Positions 34,067-47,500 of a DNA stretch of 64,000 bases are shown piece after piece (position 1 is the stretch's first letter; each line of letters starts with the position of its first letter). The translations under genes and the position numbers were made by a program. The notes below the pieces were generated by a model. It saw nothing but the letters and a program-made list of their open reading frames with translations, did no database searches and was not told the origin of the DNA. Origin of the DNA: Nemertoderma westbladi (taxonomy: Eukaryota; Xenacoelomorpha; Nemertodermatida; Nemertodermatidae); contig JAUCBJ010006780.1 in NCBI GenBank assembly GCA_032718475.1, positions 1-64,000 on the forward strand, read 5' to 3'.

Positions 34067-34765
34067 GAACCTAATCAAAACAATTAGTCAATAAACATTA
34101 ACTCAATAACATAATAGGTTACAGTTTACAGTAGTCTTATTTTTGCCATACGAAAATACCACAGGTATGGCAGTATGGGTATGAATGAACTATACAACTA
34201 TAGCTCAACTACGCTACCGCGGTATACACCGCTAAGGCAGTAAGGCTACCGCAAAGCTATACCACTACCGCAAAAAGTAACTACTAATGTCTGACTGTAC
34301 GTGTGCGATCCCTGCTTATAATAATTATAATAATTAATTTGATCATTAAAATAATGTTGCATTGCAATTATGTAATATATATGTACTGATACGGGATGCA
34401 GTTTTGATTTAAATACCGATATACAGTATGGCAGCTTGGGTACACTTGGAGTTGTACTAAAGTCCAATATTGGACTTTGGAGTCCAAAATTGGACTTGAA
34501 GTCTAAAATTGGACTTGAAGTCCAATTTTTGACTTCTCACCGACTGCTACTGCATACTGTACACGTGCCCTAGGCTGCTAGCACTACTGCACTACCGGTA
34601 CTGCTGTACTGCAGTAGCCTAACACTGTAACAGCTTAATTCAAGAATTCTGAATTACCGGTCTGCCGGTAGCTACCGTCTGACTGTTAAATTAAATTTTT
34701 CAATTTTACGTCAGTCTCTCAGCTGCTCAGAGTCTCAGTACAGCAGTACGTTACGCTATGCCAGT

Positions 34766-35561
34766 ATGCCGCCAAAGAAGAGACCACGGTTGACTGCACG
34801 CAGAAAGGGGAGATCAGCAGACGCTAAAAGAAAAGCTGCTGAACGAGCTTCAGAGAGTGAGAGTGGTCTGGAACAAAGACGTTCACTTGATCGCCAGCGA
34901 ACTTCTGCGAGGATGGACAGTGAGTCGCCTGAAGATCGTCGGGCTCGGTTGGCCCAAGACCGCCAACATACCGCGGCTGTGAGAACAGAGCAGTCGCCTG
35001 AAGATCGACGGGCGCGGTTGTCACAAGATAGCCAACATACCGCGGCTGTGAGAACAGAGCAGTCGCCTGAAGATCGACGGGCGCGGTTGGCACAAGATCG
35101 CCAACATACCGCGGCTGTGAGAACCGAGCAGTCGCCTGAAGCTCGGCGGGCTCGGTTGGCCCAAGTCCGCCAACATACCGCGGATGTGAGGATCATTCAG
35201 AGGCTGTTACCTCAAAGTAAATTCGTGGCAAGAAAAGTCAGTGGTATTTTTGCAGGAAATGTGCTTGTGTCCTACAATATCCATGACACACTCATCAAAC
35301 TGGACGGCTCGCCCAACCTAGACTTTACTTGCAAGACTTGTGGCGCTGTTCGATTTAAAGGTGAAAAGAATCGCGTAGCCATTTGCTGCGCAGGTAAGCC
35401 GACACCGGTTTTATCAGATATTTTCGCCGACTATCCTGTTAGTTTGCAGTCCCTGTGGGTGGGTCAGGATGAACGGTCGTTGATTTTCAGGGACAGATCC
35501 CGGGCTCTGAATAACGGATTATCAATGGCCTCTTTGAAAGTAAAGACGCCCCGTCCTCCGG
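34766..35561 (+). CDS. Helitron exon 1: repeat-rich N-terminus and Cys motif
   Basis: Starts at ATGCCGCC (34766). After a basic PPKKRPRLTARRKGR leader come four copies of a ~25-residue repeat (SPEDRRARLAQDRQHTAAVR) and then a CxxC...CC motif at about residues 189-208 (CKTCG...AICCAG), typical of the N-terminus of animal Helitron proteins. It ends G|GTTAGT, phase 1. ORFs on the opposite strand here are shadows of the repeats. Confidence 0.85.
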
Positions 35562-38500
35562 GTTAGTAAGTACATGTCTGCATATTATTTATTAGGCCTA
35601 AATTAATTACCTGTAATTAAATTACAATTAATACCAATACCGGTAGGCCTACTCTAATAAGCCTATGCTTTTATACTAGGGCTCGATCGGAGCTCCGGCT
35701 CCGGCCCTCCTCAAGTTTTAACATGCATTCTTCAACCTATAGGCTAGTAGCCAACTTGAAACTAAAGTGTATCTATTCAATACCGGTGTATAGTTATTTG
35801 CATTTCCGCTTCGCACAGCACGAAATAACATGTGGTTCTGGTTATGGAGTTTTCGTCAAAATGTCAATTTTCAAATGTGCGTTATTTCCTCAATTTTCGT
35901 TAACATTTATTTTCATTTCACTATACTGTTATAATTTTCTCTGACAAACCGTTCTGACAAAAATTAGTAACAGGCGAATGGTGTTTAGTTTATATAGTGG
36001 TCTGAGGTCTGTTTGTTAGCCTGATTTTGGAGGTGAAGGTTTATGATTTTCGAGTTAGTTTGTCTGCCAGAATCTTATTTGTGGCCAAATGTCATAAAAC
36101 TCAGTGAGTTTTCATCCATATATGATTGGGGATTTTGGGAATATATATTCGGAATATAAAAGTTTTTTTTTCAATTTCACTTTCCCATTATTTATTTATT
36201 TATTATTCATACATTGTTAAAAAAATGCATCAGTTCTAAATATGTAGTGCAAGTATTGGAATTCTGTTTTTATACAACAACTGCGCACATCTATTAGGCC
36301 TATAAAGGTATAGAGTATCTGATGTATGTGTAAGTGTACATTATATATAAACCTGTATAAGGTTTATATGTCAGTATGTAGAGGGATGTTACATATATAT
36401 TACAGATTAAAGCTATTGCTATTATGTATACATTATAAATTGTCGGTGCAACTCTGATCTTTAACTAACTTTACTCGAGTCGTTGGCCTGTACAAATCTG
36501 TAAATAATTTATGGGATATTGGATTTAATCAATTTAATTTTTATATTTTAGTAATTAATTTTGTTTTAGGTGGAAACTATTCGCCTTCGGTTATCATCCA
36601 AGGGAAGGTAGCCGTTCTGATGGGGCCACTTCGCGCTGATGACGGCAGCCAACCTGCCTTCTCACAGCTTTACGTCCTGGATCCGGACCTTGCGGATAAG
36701 GAAACCGAGCTGCGGTGGAAGAACATGGTTCTTCCGGGATCCGTTTCGTCGAGGGAGAAGGAGGTTTTAATGGGACTCCTGGAACTATTACAGGACGTAC
36801 TCAAGAACTGCAATCCTTATCTAAAGGATTTTAAGAGTGCCATGGAGGTTGTGGACCAAGATGAGTCGACGTCTCTACAGCTGCACATAGACGGCAGTCG
36901 TCGGCCCGAGGGGGAGCACGAGAGAAGGTTTAACGCTCCTCAGGGATTGAAGGAAATATCCAGTAAGTTGATTCGTATTTCTCGGGGAATATTTAAATGC
37001 AGGTATATTACTTAACACACTATGATGTAACTGCTTCGTGAGGTATTAAGTTTCATGCGGTGTTAATTAATTAATTAATTTAATTATATTAATGACATAT
37101 GGCAATATGGGAACGAGATTTGCTTAATATATCCGGCGGATATATTATTCGCCCGGGTTAGGGATGTGAGTCAAGAAATTAAAGAAATTTTCCAGAGAAA
37201 ATTTCTGGTAGGGGAAGGTGGGGGAATTAGAAACATGGGGTAATTAGAAGCAATGGCTACTACATGCATGCTTTTGTATGTATAGACTTGAAATTTTGAT
37301 GTTTATTGAGATAAATTATTGGTGATTATTTTTCCAATAGGAATATGGCGTTTATTTTCACTTCTTCATTGTCAAATAGCTGATTGTATAAAAGATGAAA
37401 AAAAAATCAAATTTTCGATTATTTTTTGCAACTTCACAAATGGATTGTGAGCGATGTCTTATTCCAATTATCTCAAGCAATAGCTTAATTTAACGCTTAT
37501 TATGTCATCTATTCAGTAGACAACCTAATTTAATGATAGCATAATTAAAAATTTGTTTGTTCAACATAATTTAAAAATGGTCAAATTTTAGTGCCATGGG
37601 GTAATTGGAAACATAAATTTTTTTAGCTGGTCCTGTTACTTTGGGGACCGTCCTTTTCAACAGTTTCTAATTGTCATACAGCTGCGCACCGGTACCTATC
37701 TGCCTATTGCTTGACTGCCTGATTTTTTTGGTTATAGAGTGACTACTGACAGTCTGACCATGTGACTAATGACTACTAGCTGACTAGAAGTCTGACCATA
37801 TGGTTTCCCTCAATTGGTAAAGTAATCGTTTATTGTTTTGGTTAGAATAGCCCACCTAGGTAACCTGCTGCTTTCCCTCAATTGGTAAAGTGGCCATTTA
37901 TTGTTTTGGTTAGAAAAGCATGCCTCTGTAATCTGCTCCTTTCCCTCATTTGGGAAAGTGGCCGTTTATTGTTTGGGTTAGAAAAGCCAGCCTCTGTAAC
38001 CTGCTCTTTTCCCTCAATTTTACGCAAAACTTCATGGCTGCTTGCGTTGCCTGGGCGTCATACTCTATGGAATCTCTATCTGCTGCCTTAAAGCACCATT
38101 TCCAGTGGTCATGCCACTATTCGGAAGGCTGCATATACCTTTGGAATTCCTGGGGGTACCCTCTGGGAACAAGAAACTTAAATATAGTGATCGCTAATTA
38201 TATAGGTCAGGTGCTTAGATGTTTTCTCGGAAAAGCCAACGAGGAAACATTGGCCCAATATCTGGTGGTAATAGGAAAAGCGGGAATGGGGCTGTGCTGA
38301 ACCAACAAGAAATTCTAATTTTAATTTAAGTTAAGCTAATTCATTTTAATTTAAATAAATTAAGTTTAATTTAGTTATATATAGAGCTATAATTAGTTTT
38401 CATATATCCATATTGTTGCTGGATGTCATTTATTCACAAACATGCATATCTCTGTTAATTGTTGAAGGTTTGTGAAACACTTTAAATATTAAACATATGT

Positions 38501-41500
38501 GGCAACATAGACATGTTATATATCAAATTGTGCGCAATTTAATCTACATTCCCATGTGTTAATTAGAAATATTCCAATTACCCCATGTGAATTTCTGGTA
38601 GATTTAACTATTGGGAGGCAAACCCTGTTTCCATTTACCCCATTGTGGGGTAAATGGAAACAATCTCGACTTAAAAAAAATCTCGTCTGCCTGTCACTAC
38701 CAGATAGTGATAGGCAGACGAGATAGGATGTTCTATTGTTAGCAGAGAGATGCATGATTCCAAATCTATAGTTATATTTCCTCTATGAATGTTTGTGTAG
38801 AAATGAGGGCACTTTTAATTTTTTAAAATCCAAAAAGTGTTTCTAATTCCCCCACTTTTCTAGACATTTTTTCGGAAATTTCCAATTTTTTTAATTTATT
38901 ATATAAAGTTTACTTTTAATCATAAATATTTACAGAAATATCCTCATTAATTGCATAAAATAGTAATAAGATTTGAACTAAAATTGTGATTGTGAATTTG
39001 TGTTTAACAATTTCATTATTAATTAGATCTTTTATTGAACGCAATTTTGGAAAAATACATTTTCAATTTTAACTCTTTCACAATTTAATACTTCCTGTTA
39101 TTTTAGCAATTTATACACATTCTGAAAACACATAGGAAAACACAAGTAGAGTAAACAGAAACATTAGAAACAAGTGATTTCAGTGTATTCCTGTTATTTT
39201 AATGTATTATATAACTCCTACTCCATAGATAAAATCCCACTCAAAATGTAATGATTAAAGATCAAACATAATGTGTGACGGTGCCAAATGCGGCTGTCAA
39301 TGTAAATATAGCTATACCTTCCCACACAGAAAATAATTTTGCATAACTAATAATTGTAACTAGTAATTGTAATATTTTTATGGGAAGACATATACTTTAT
39401 ATTAGGCCACCTAATATAAAGGATTATTTAATTTATAATTTTAAATTTTTGGTGAGACTTTAATTGATTTTTGGCTTCTATTTCGTCAATATTTATTTTA
39501 TTTTAACTATGTTTTAGTTGTAACAGAAGATTCAACTTTTAGGAGACGTGACTTTGTTGTCTCTCTTCGAGGTCCAGGTCGCCAAGTTAGGGAGATTTCC
39601 GATACAAACCGCGCGGCCGATCCCCTGCACTTCGTGTTGTTTTTCCCGACTGGGAGGGACGGTTGGCACCCGGATATGTCACTAACACCCCGGGCTTTCT
39701 ATCGTTTTATAATTCAGATTAGGACGACGATTATCGGTGCTATTAAATTCAATCCTTTGCACTGGTGAGTTGCCGTTTATTCTTTATTGTTTGAATACCG
39801 GTACTGAGTGACATTTAATTGTGTTTAATGTTTAATATCTTATGTGTCAATATTAGATCAAATATTATGAGCCATTGATCTTGTAAGTACCGGTACCCTC
39901 CCTCGGGGCGGGCCACTTGTGTTTCATTATATTTGATTTATAAATTTACTTAACTTTATACTTCGGGGTCCCAGTCCGAAAAAAGATGGATCGGAATCGG
40001 GACCGGGATTGCATTTTTTGTCGGGATCCCGTTTAAACATTAAAACATGTATTATGTATATACTATTACTTTGTTGATTGCATGTAGTGGTTTTGGCGTG
40101 ATAAACATTTCGAAGGATGTATTATTAGCAAAGCCGGAGGAGGAACGTAGAACCTAATTTTTTTTTAAATAATATAATTTTCAATATTAGTGATTTCTGT
40201 AATTTAATCAAATAGATCAGATTAACATTATATTTAAAAAAAGTCATATTTTACAACCTTGTATATATTAATTAATAGTTTCATGATTTAATGTTTTACA
40301 GGGGACGCCGACTCTTCCAGGAGTATTTGTGCCTAGCACTCGCGAAAATCGAGAATCAGGACATGTTCTACTACACGTCGAACCAACAAAAATTACGTGC
40401 TGACAAGTACGGAAGATTGTGTGAAGCAGTGCATGCACACGATAATACCAATGAGCCCATAAGAGCTGGGAAGCTTGTCGTACTACCGCCGTCACACATT
40501 GGTTCCCCGCGATATATGCATTCTCATTTTCAGGTACATTATTTTGTTTTATGAAAATATAAAATACGAAAATAAGTTCTTCAAATTTATATTACATTTT
40601 TTAAAAGTGGTATTATAAATATATGCCTTTAGATTATAGAGATACTTTACATACTATAATATACTTACTTTACTTTTAAGTTTGACCTAAAGATATTTAT
40701 TTAATAATTTCCTTTTTGTGAAAAGTTTGAAACAATTTAACATTGAAATATAATTAATTCATTTTATTTTCAGGATGCCATGGCCATATGTCGCGAGTTC
40801 AAAAAGCCAGATGCCTTCATAACAATGACGTGCAATCCTAATTGGCCCGAGATTCTTGGGTCAATCTACCCCGGGCAGAAACCCGAGGATCGACCCGACA
40901 TCATCGCTCGGGTCTTCAATAACAAACTAAAGGAATTAATAGACGACCTCTGGGAGAGAAAGGTGTTTGGGAAACTCGACGCGCGGATACATGTGGTAGA
41001 GTTCCAGAAGCGAGGACTCCCACATGCTCACCTTTTGGCAATCATGTGTCCAGGGGATCGAATAACATCAGCGGATGAAGTGGACGCCATGATCTCTGCG
41101 GAATTGCCACCTGATCCGGCGGAATTTGCTGAGGGAAGCCCCGCGAAGGAGCAGGCACAGCGCCTTCTCGAAGCTGTGCTAAACTTCATGACGCACAGCT
41201 GCGGGCCCGCCTGTAAGAAAGTCGAAGGCGATGGCTGTAAGAAAGGTTTCCCTAAACTATTTTCCGATGCTACAACATGGGAGGACACTGCATTTTACCC
41301 GGAGTATCGTCGTCGACGTGGGAGGGCTGTAATTTTTAAAGGAAGAGTTGTGACCAACCAGTGGATTGTTCCGTATTCGCCATATTTATTGTTGAAGTTC
41401 CAATGCCACATTAACTTTGAAATTTGCATTTCGGCGCATACTGTAAAGTATTTATTTAAGTATATGCACAAGGGCGGCGATAGATTAATGGTTGGTGTGG

Positions 41501-44500
41501 ACACGAACGAAATTCGGAGCTATCAGAACCTGCGATACATCGGATCTCCAGAAGCTGCTTATCGAGTATTGGGATTCGATATCACACAGCAATGCCCTCC
41601 CGTCCAGGCTCTCAGAGTCCACCTGGAGAACGAGCAGACGGTGATTTTCAACGAGGAAAACGTTGCTGAAATCGTATCGCAAGGGCCAAAAGATACCGAA
41701 CTTACAGCGTTCTTCAAGTTCAACGCAAAGAATCCCTCAACGAACGTTACATATGTTAATTACCCAAAGAAACATACATACGACAGGAGTAAACACGAAT
41801 GGCACGTGAGAAAGAAGGGCTTCACTGTAGGTCGGGTGCACACCGTCCATCCCCTCGCCGGAGACGAATATTATCTGAGGCTGCTTCTGCATGAGGATCA
41901 CTGCTGCGGAAAGACAAGCTTCCAAGTGAGTTAAATTAATAATTGTCATTTATTTGTACGGAATTAATTTCGCACTATCAAATCGCCAGTGCAACATATT
42001 TTCCAAGTCATCGCAGTGCCACATTATTTATCAGAATGTCCCTACGCCATACATTTACTATGTATGTCCAATATATCCAGTATGTCACCGCGTAATAACT
42101 ACAAATAATTCCCCACAAATGAATAAAATTAGATTCTCCATTAATTTTCTCCATTCTCTGATTCTCCAGTTCATAATTAGCACTTTAAAGCTTTTATGGC
42201 CCTCGTTCTATTATTTCCTTCGCTGTCGCTCGGGAAACAAAATCATTCGTGCCGTAACGCTATGGAAAGAGCTATTTTATGAACTACAGGTCACGGTGCA
42301 ATCATTCTCGAACCAATAGTGATTTGTTGTTACCAAATAGAAAGCTGACCGTGCAAGGATTCCGAATATGTAAAAATATTTGAATTTGGTTGGGAAATAG
42401 CTGAGATATGGGCATTCGAAATTTGCATGTATTTGCTTCCTATGCAGGCCATTTATTCTATTAATAAATACACAATGTTCTAGAATATTTTGTTTATCTT
42501 CTATACATTAATAATATGGTCAACTGTGGAAAAACCTGCTGTCCGTATCAACTACCGCCAGTCTATCTCCAGCCAGCCAATCTATCTATTCCCCATTAGT
42601 GTTGCAGTTTTAGGCATACCTTTACAATTATAAATAAGCCGTATGTATCCAATATATCCGCAGCGGCACCGGGATTCTCTACCAACGCTGTTTTATTTCG
42701 AGCAAGGGAGGGGGGGGGGCTCAAAAATGACGTATTTACATAAAAGCACATATGTTCATTTGATTACATATTTGTCCCTTATATGATCCTTTAGTCTATA
42801 GTTAACCTCGCTCGGTATGGGCAAATTATATATCTCTGGGTGCGTTGGCGGGAAGTCTATTTGATATTCATGTAATACTATAGTTATTATCGTACTTATG
42901 TATTTACACTATAGCTTGTTAAATTATTTCAAACTGAGACACTTGGAAAGAGGTATGCTAAAAATTATGTCAAACCTACCATTTAGCATTTACCATTCCT
43001 AAAATTATTATTTTCTAGGATATGTTAACCATCGATGGAACAACATTTTCCACTTATAAAGAGGTTTGTGTGGAGTTGGGGCTACTACAAGATGACGGTG
43101 AATGGGAAAGAGCGCTGGTTGAAGCGGATGCAACTAAACTTTGCCATCAGATTCGCAGCCTCTTTGTTGTCATCTTGTTATATTGCAACGCATCGCGACC
43201 ATCGGTTTTGTTTGAGAACCACTACAGAGAATGGGTATATGATTTAAACAGGAAACATCCCAACGCTACCGCGGACCAACTCAAAGTCTTGATACTTTTG
43301 TCTTTGGAAGAGAAGCTGCAAGACAATTATAAACAACTGTCGGACTTTGGCCTTCCAGTACCAACTGTGAATGAGCGCACAGACATAGCTATCCTACAGA
43401 GACAACAGTTTGACAACCAACTTCCAGCCATAATCCAGGACGAATTGAGTTTCGTTCTGGAAGACGAGATGCTCACCGATTCAACTCGAGCGAATCTTCT
43501 CAATGCATCGCAAATAGCCATTTACCGAGAAATAAAAGACTCGCTAGAATGTGGTTAGTTTAATATTAATTTTCAAATTTTAATCGTGATAACAGCCGAA
43601 ATTAATTCCAAAATAACGAATTACAAAGCAACAATTAATAATTAATTGAGTATAATAAGCTTCGATTTTTTTCGGTTTTATTTCAAATTTAATTGATTAT
43701 ATATTATCTTTAATTCATTTGTGTATTAAATTGTGTGTGTTGAATCCACCTGTTATCAACGCACCGTCAGAGGAGGACTAGATGGTCCAGTTCAGGACTG
43801 TCATACTAATAATGTCTATTTATATAATATTATATTATTATAAATTGCCAATATTTTAATGCAGATTTATAATTCAAACAATTCAAAAACAATTTATGTG
43901 GCTTTTCTGTTAAGTACACTACAAATCTACCGGTACATAATATGACCTCAGTCAAACATTATGATGATACGTTTTATAATTGAATTGTATACTTATTTTA
44001 TTAATACAGTTTATATTTTACAAATCGCTGGAAATACTGCATTGACACGGCAAAAACACAATTTCAGAACTTCAGGTAATCACGAACTCGAAAAGCCGTT
44101 TTCATGTCTGAAATCACTGTTTCAGAATCGAACACGAACATGCTCAAAATTAGTTCTTCTTTTGGTCCCCTGGTGTCGTGGTTAAACTGGATCCCGATCC
44201 CGGGAAAACCGGGATTCCGGTGAAAAATACAATCCCGGTCCCGATCCCGACTTTTTTGGAACGGGATCCCGAAGTATAAATTGTAAGTAAATTTCTGGAA
44301 TATCCAACGGATATTTGAACCGGAACCTAAATAAATGTATTGATTATTATCGAATTGCCTGATTACTGGATGTCAGTAACCCATCCAGTAATTAACTGTA
44401 AATAAATTATAATATAATTTTATCTTACCTCTTACATCTTACTTATCAGCAGTGTGAAATAAAGTGATTTGGTTTTGCCAAAACCCGTTTTTTATTAACA

Positions 44501-47500
44501 CATCAATGTACTGAAAACCTTGAGTAAATTGTATTCAAAATTGCAATCCCGATCCCGAAGATCTGGATCACGAGAGTGACAATCCCGATCCCGGAAATCC
44601 CGTTAAGTCTGATCCCGTTTAAACACTAGCTGGTGTAATAATTCAATAATATTTTTTAGGAACTGCTCTATCGATGTTTGTGGATGCCAGGGGTGGTACC
44701 GGTAAAACGTACCTACTGAATACGACACTCTCTGCGGCTCGGACCCTCAGAGGGGATAAGCATGTGTCCATTGCCGTTGGAGCGAGTGGCATTGCGGCTA
44801 CTCTATTAAATGGCGGACGCACCTTCCACTCGCGATTCCGTGTCCCGTTGAAGAGTAGTAGTAACGAAACCTTCTCGATTTCATCAAACGATGCCACCGC
44901 CAGGCTTATCAGCATGGCCAATCTAATAGTTATTGATGAAGCTCCTATGCTTCATCGATTCCATTTAGAGGCCCTGGATAGAACATTGAGGGATCTTACT
45001 CAAGTAGAGCAGCCTTTTGGAGGAAAGCCCATGGTCTTAGGCGGAGACTTCCGCCAAGTTCTGCCCGTTATTCGACATGCATCAAGGTAAGGAAGGTCTA
45101 AGGTCCTTGCCTCATTGGTAAGTCATTTTATGTCGTTTTCAGATTTTGTCTTAGTCCGTGTGTTCAAATTTTCTAAATTATTTTTTCTAAAAAAATTTTC
45201 AAAATTTTCTCATATATGTACAAGATGCGTCTCCCATTTATTTCGGATTTGTGAGATTAACAACTTTGTGAAAAATTGTTTTTCTGAGTGATCAAAAAAA
45301 AATGTCAAGCGAAAAACGATGGGCATTTATTATGTCAAAATTTTACACGATGTAAGAGATGATGAGGACAAATTTAATGTATTATTCGCATGTAAGTTAA
45401 AACGAAAAGGATTACTGTACAATATTTTATGGCTTGCTGCTACCTAAAGTATCCAATCACAGACCTCCATCCTGCCCATAATCACTTTCGATTTTCGAGC
45501 CATGGGTTGTGAGTATAAGTATATGAGTACGACATATGAGTTATTACCAGTGGAGCACGGGACATATGATTTTTTTACGGCAATATTGTTGAATTTTCTG
45601 TTCTTTCTATTTTATTTGATGTTTTTTATCTTTCTGACATTATTAAACACAATATACCTATTGAAGATAGTCAATAATATTAAAAATCGTCAAAGTTAGA
45701 GAACATGTTGCTAGTGTAGCATCTCACTAATAACTTCCTCAGCTAGCAGTGCACCCTGCATTGGCGCTACAGGGTGGGGCTTCAAGTCACTGTTATTATA
45801 CTTCAACTGAGTCATTGGAAGCTCGTGCAACTGCGAGCAGTATTTAGTAAAGTATTCAATTCAAGTAAAGCAATAACAAACTCACATTACATCATATTAT
45901 AACGAATAGTTACAATTCAATGTTTATTCCTAATACATATTATTCCAGAGCCCAAGTTACCGATGCATCAATTCACAAGTCGCCTTTGTGGGAGCAATTT
46001 ACAGTGCGCAGTCTCTCGGAGAATATGCGGGTCGGGAGAAATCCCTCATTACAAACCTTCGACAGATATCTGGAGCAACTGGGTAATGGGCAACTCCCAA
46101 TTGTTGAAGAGCCTGATTGGATAGAGCTCCCATCCGATATGGTGTTTCATATCAACGATTCCTCCCCAGATGAATACAAATCATCAATCAAAGAATTCGT
46201 AAAGTGAGTTCCTACCACGAAAACAAGATTATAACCTCAATAATGAATATTTAATTAGATTATTGACGTAGACTTTGGGCAAAACCAACAAGCCCAAAAC
46301 CCTTGGCTTTATTGATCACAAAGCTGTCCATAAATTATCAATTACGGCACTATTTTTTCAGCTTATTTTACACATTTCCTACCAAATAATACAGTTTGCT
46401 CAAAATTATTGAAACCCCCTTCCATATTATTCATTCATATTCACATAAATACTTTTTCCGAAATAAAATAACCCTAAATCCTATAAATCAACACTTAAAA
46501 ACTTTTGTCATTTAAATCCTGTACTCATTCTCCGCATACCGAAATATTGTTAATCCCTATAAAATTGTTTAATTGTTCTATGAAATTCAATTTGTTATCG
46601 CTGGCATTTATTTTTCTCATTGTTATCCCCCTGGAAGGTTTGACACCCCCCCCCCCCGTCTCCCTCCACATCAATAACATTTACATTATCAATGTTTGTT
46701 CATTTCAGGTTAATATTTCCTGACATTGTAGTCAAATTCAACCACCCGGGTGCCGAATGGAGTGACTGGATTGCCGAGAGGGCTGTTCTCGCTCCCAGGA
46801 ATGAGGCAGTGGACATGCTTAACAATTTCATAACGGGTCTTCTTCCTGGCGAAGCGAGCTTCATACTGAGTGCCGATTCCACTGAAAACTCGGATGACGT
46901 CACGAGATTCCCAGTTGAATTTCTCAACAGTTTGACACCAGCTGGTCTCCCTCCACATACCTTAACCCTCAAGGTATCAGCCAAGCTCTTTCTTTATTCA
47001 TTTAAACTCTGTTACTATATGAAAACGTTTTAACAATATGAATTTAACATTTTTTAACTTTAGCTCTAATTCCTTCGGCTCTGCTAAGAAGACTTGAATA
47101 AATTAATTAATAAATGTTCATTATTCCCACAGCTCTAATTCCTTCGGCTCTGCTAAGAAGACTTGAATAAATTAATTAATAAATGTTCATTATTCCCACT
47201 GAGTTAATATAATGACTTAGCGGAAAACGAGGATTAATGTGTTAAATACTTGTGGCGAAGCCTTTTCTTATATTAAAATTGTGCTTGTGTCATAAAAGTG
47301 AGTACTGTAAGAGGGCAAATAGTCACGAAAATTATTAAATTACGTGTTTTGTAGATTTCTCACTTTCTATTGGAAAGGAACAGGTTGCAATGTCTCTAAC
47401 CAAAACAATAAACTAATTTCCTATTTTATTTCTATCATTTTCCCGCTTTGCGTCCGTATTTATCTTTGTGGTCATTTTCCATCCCTTAAGTTATTAAAAC

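Larger units (their letters stand above)
32638..34546. mobile_element. TIR element with AGTCCAATATTGGACT palindromes
   Basis: The ends CAGTCGGTGAGAAGTC and GACTTCTCACCGACTG are perfect inverted repeats. Just inside, at 32655-32925 and 34458-34530, the palindrome AAGTCCAATATTGGACTT and variants (AAAATTGG) recur. The 1.9-kb interior holds a copy of the ~78-bp dispersed repeat and a reversed LINE fragment, but no transposase. It ends some 220 bp before the Helitron start codon. Confidence 0.75.
37175..38900. mobile_element. TIR element nested in Helitron intron 2
   Basis: The left end (37175-37236, ending GGTGGGGGAATTAGAAACA) is mirrored on the right (38836-38900). The motif GGGGTAATTAGAAACA or its complement recurs at about 37231, 37600, 38553 and 38580 and in the palindrome at 38626. 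Its core CTAATTACC is shared with the MULE minisatellite and MULE ends. The interior has three tandem copies of the dispersed ~78-bp repeat (37796-38022). No transposase. Boundaries are approximate. Confidence 0.6.

Noticed and set aside
34756-35196. Minus-strand Cys/Trp-rich protein overlapping Helitron exon 1
   Set aside because: Shadow of the internal repeats of exon 1; the plus-strand frame continues into conserved Helitron domains with matching splice phase.
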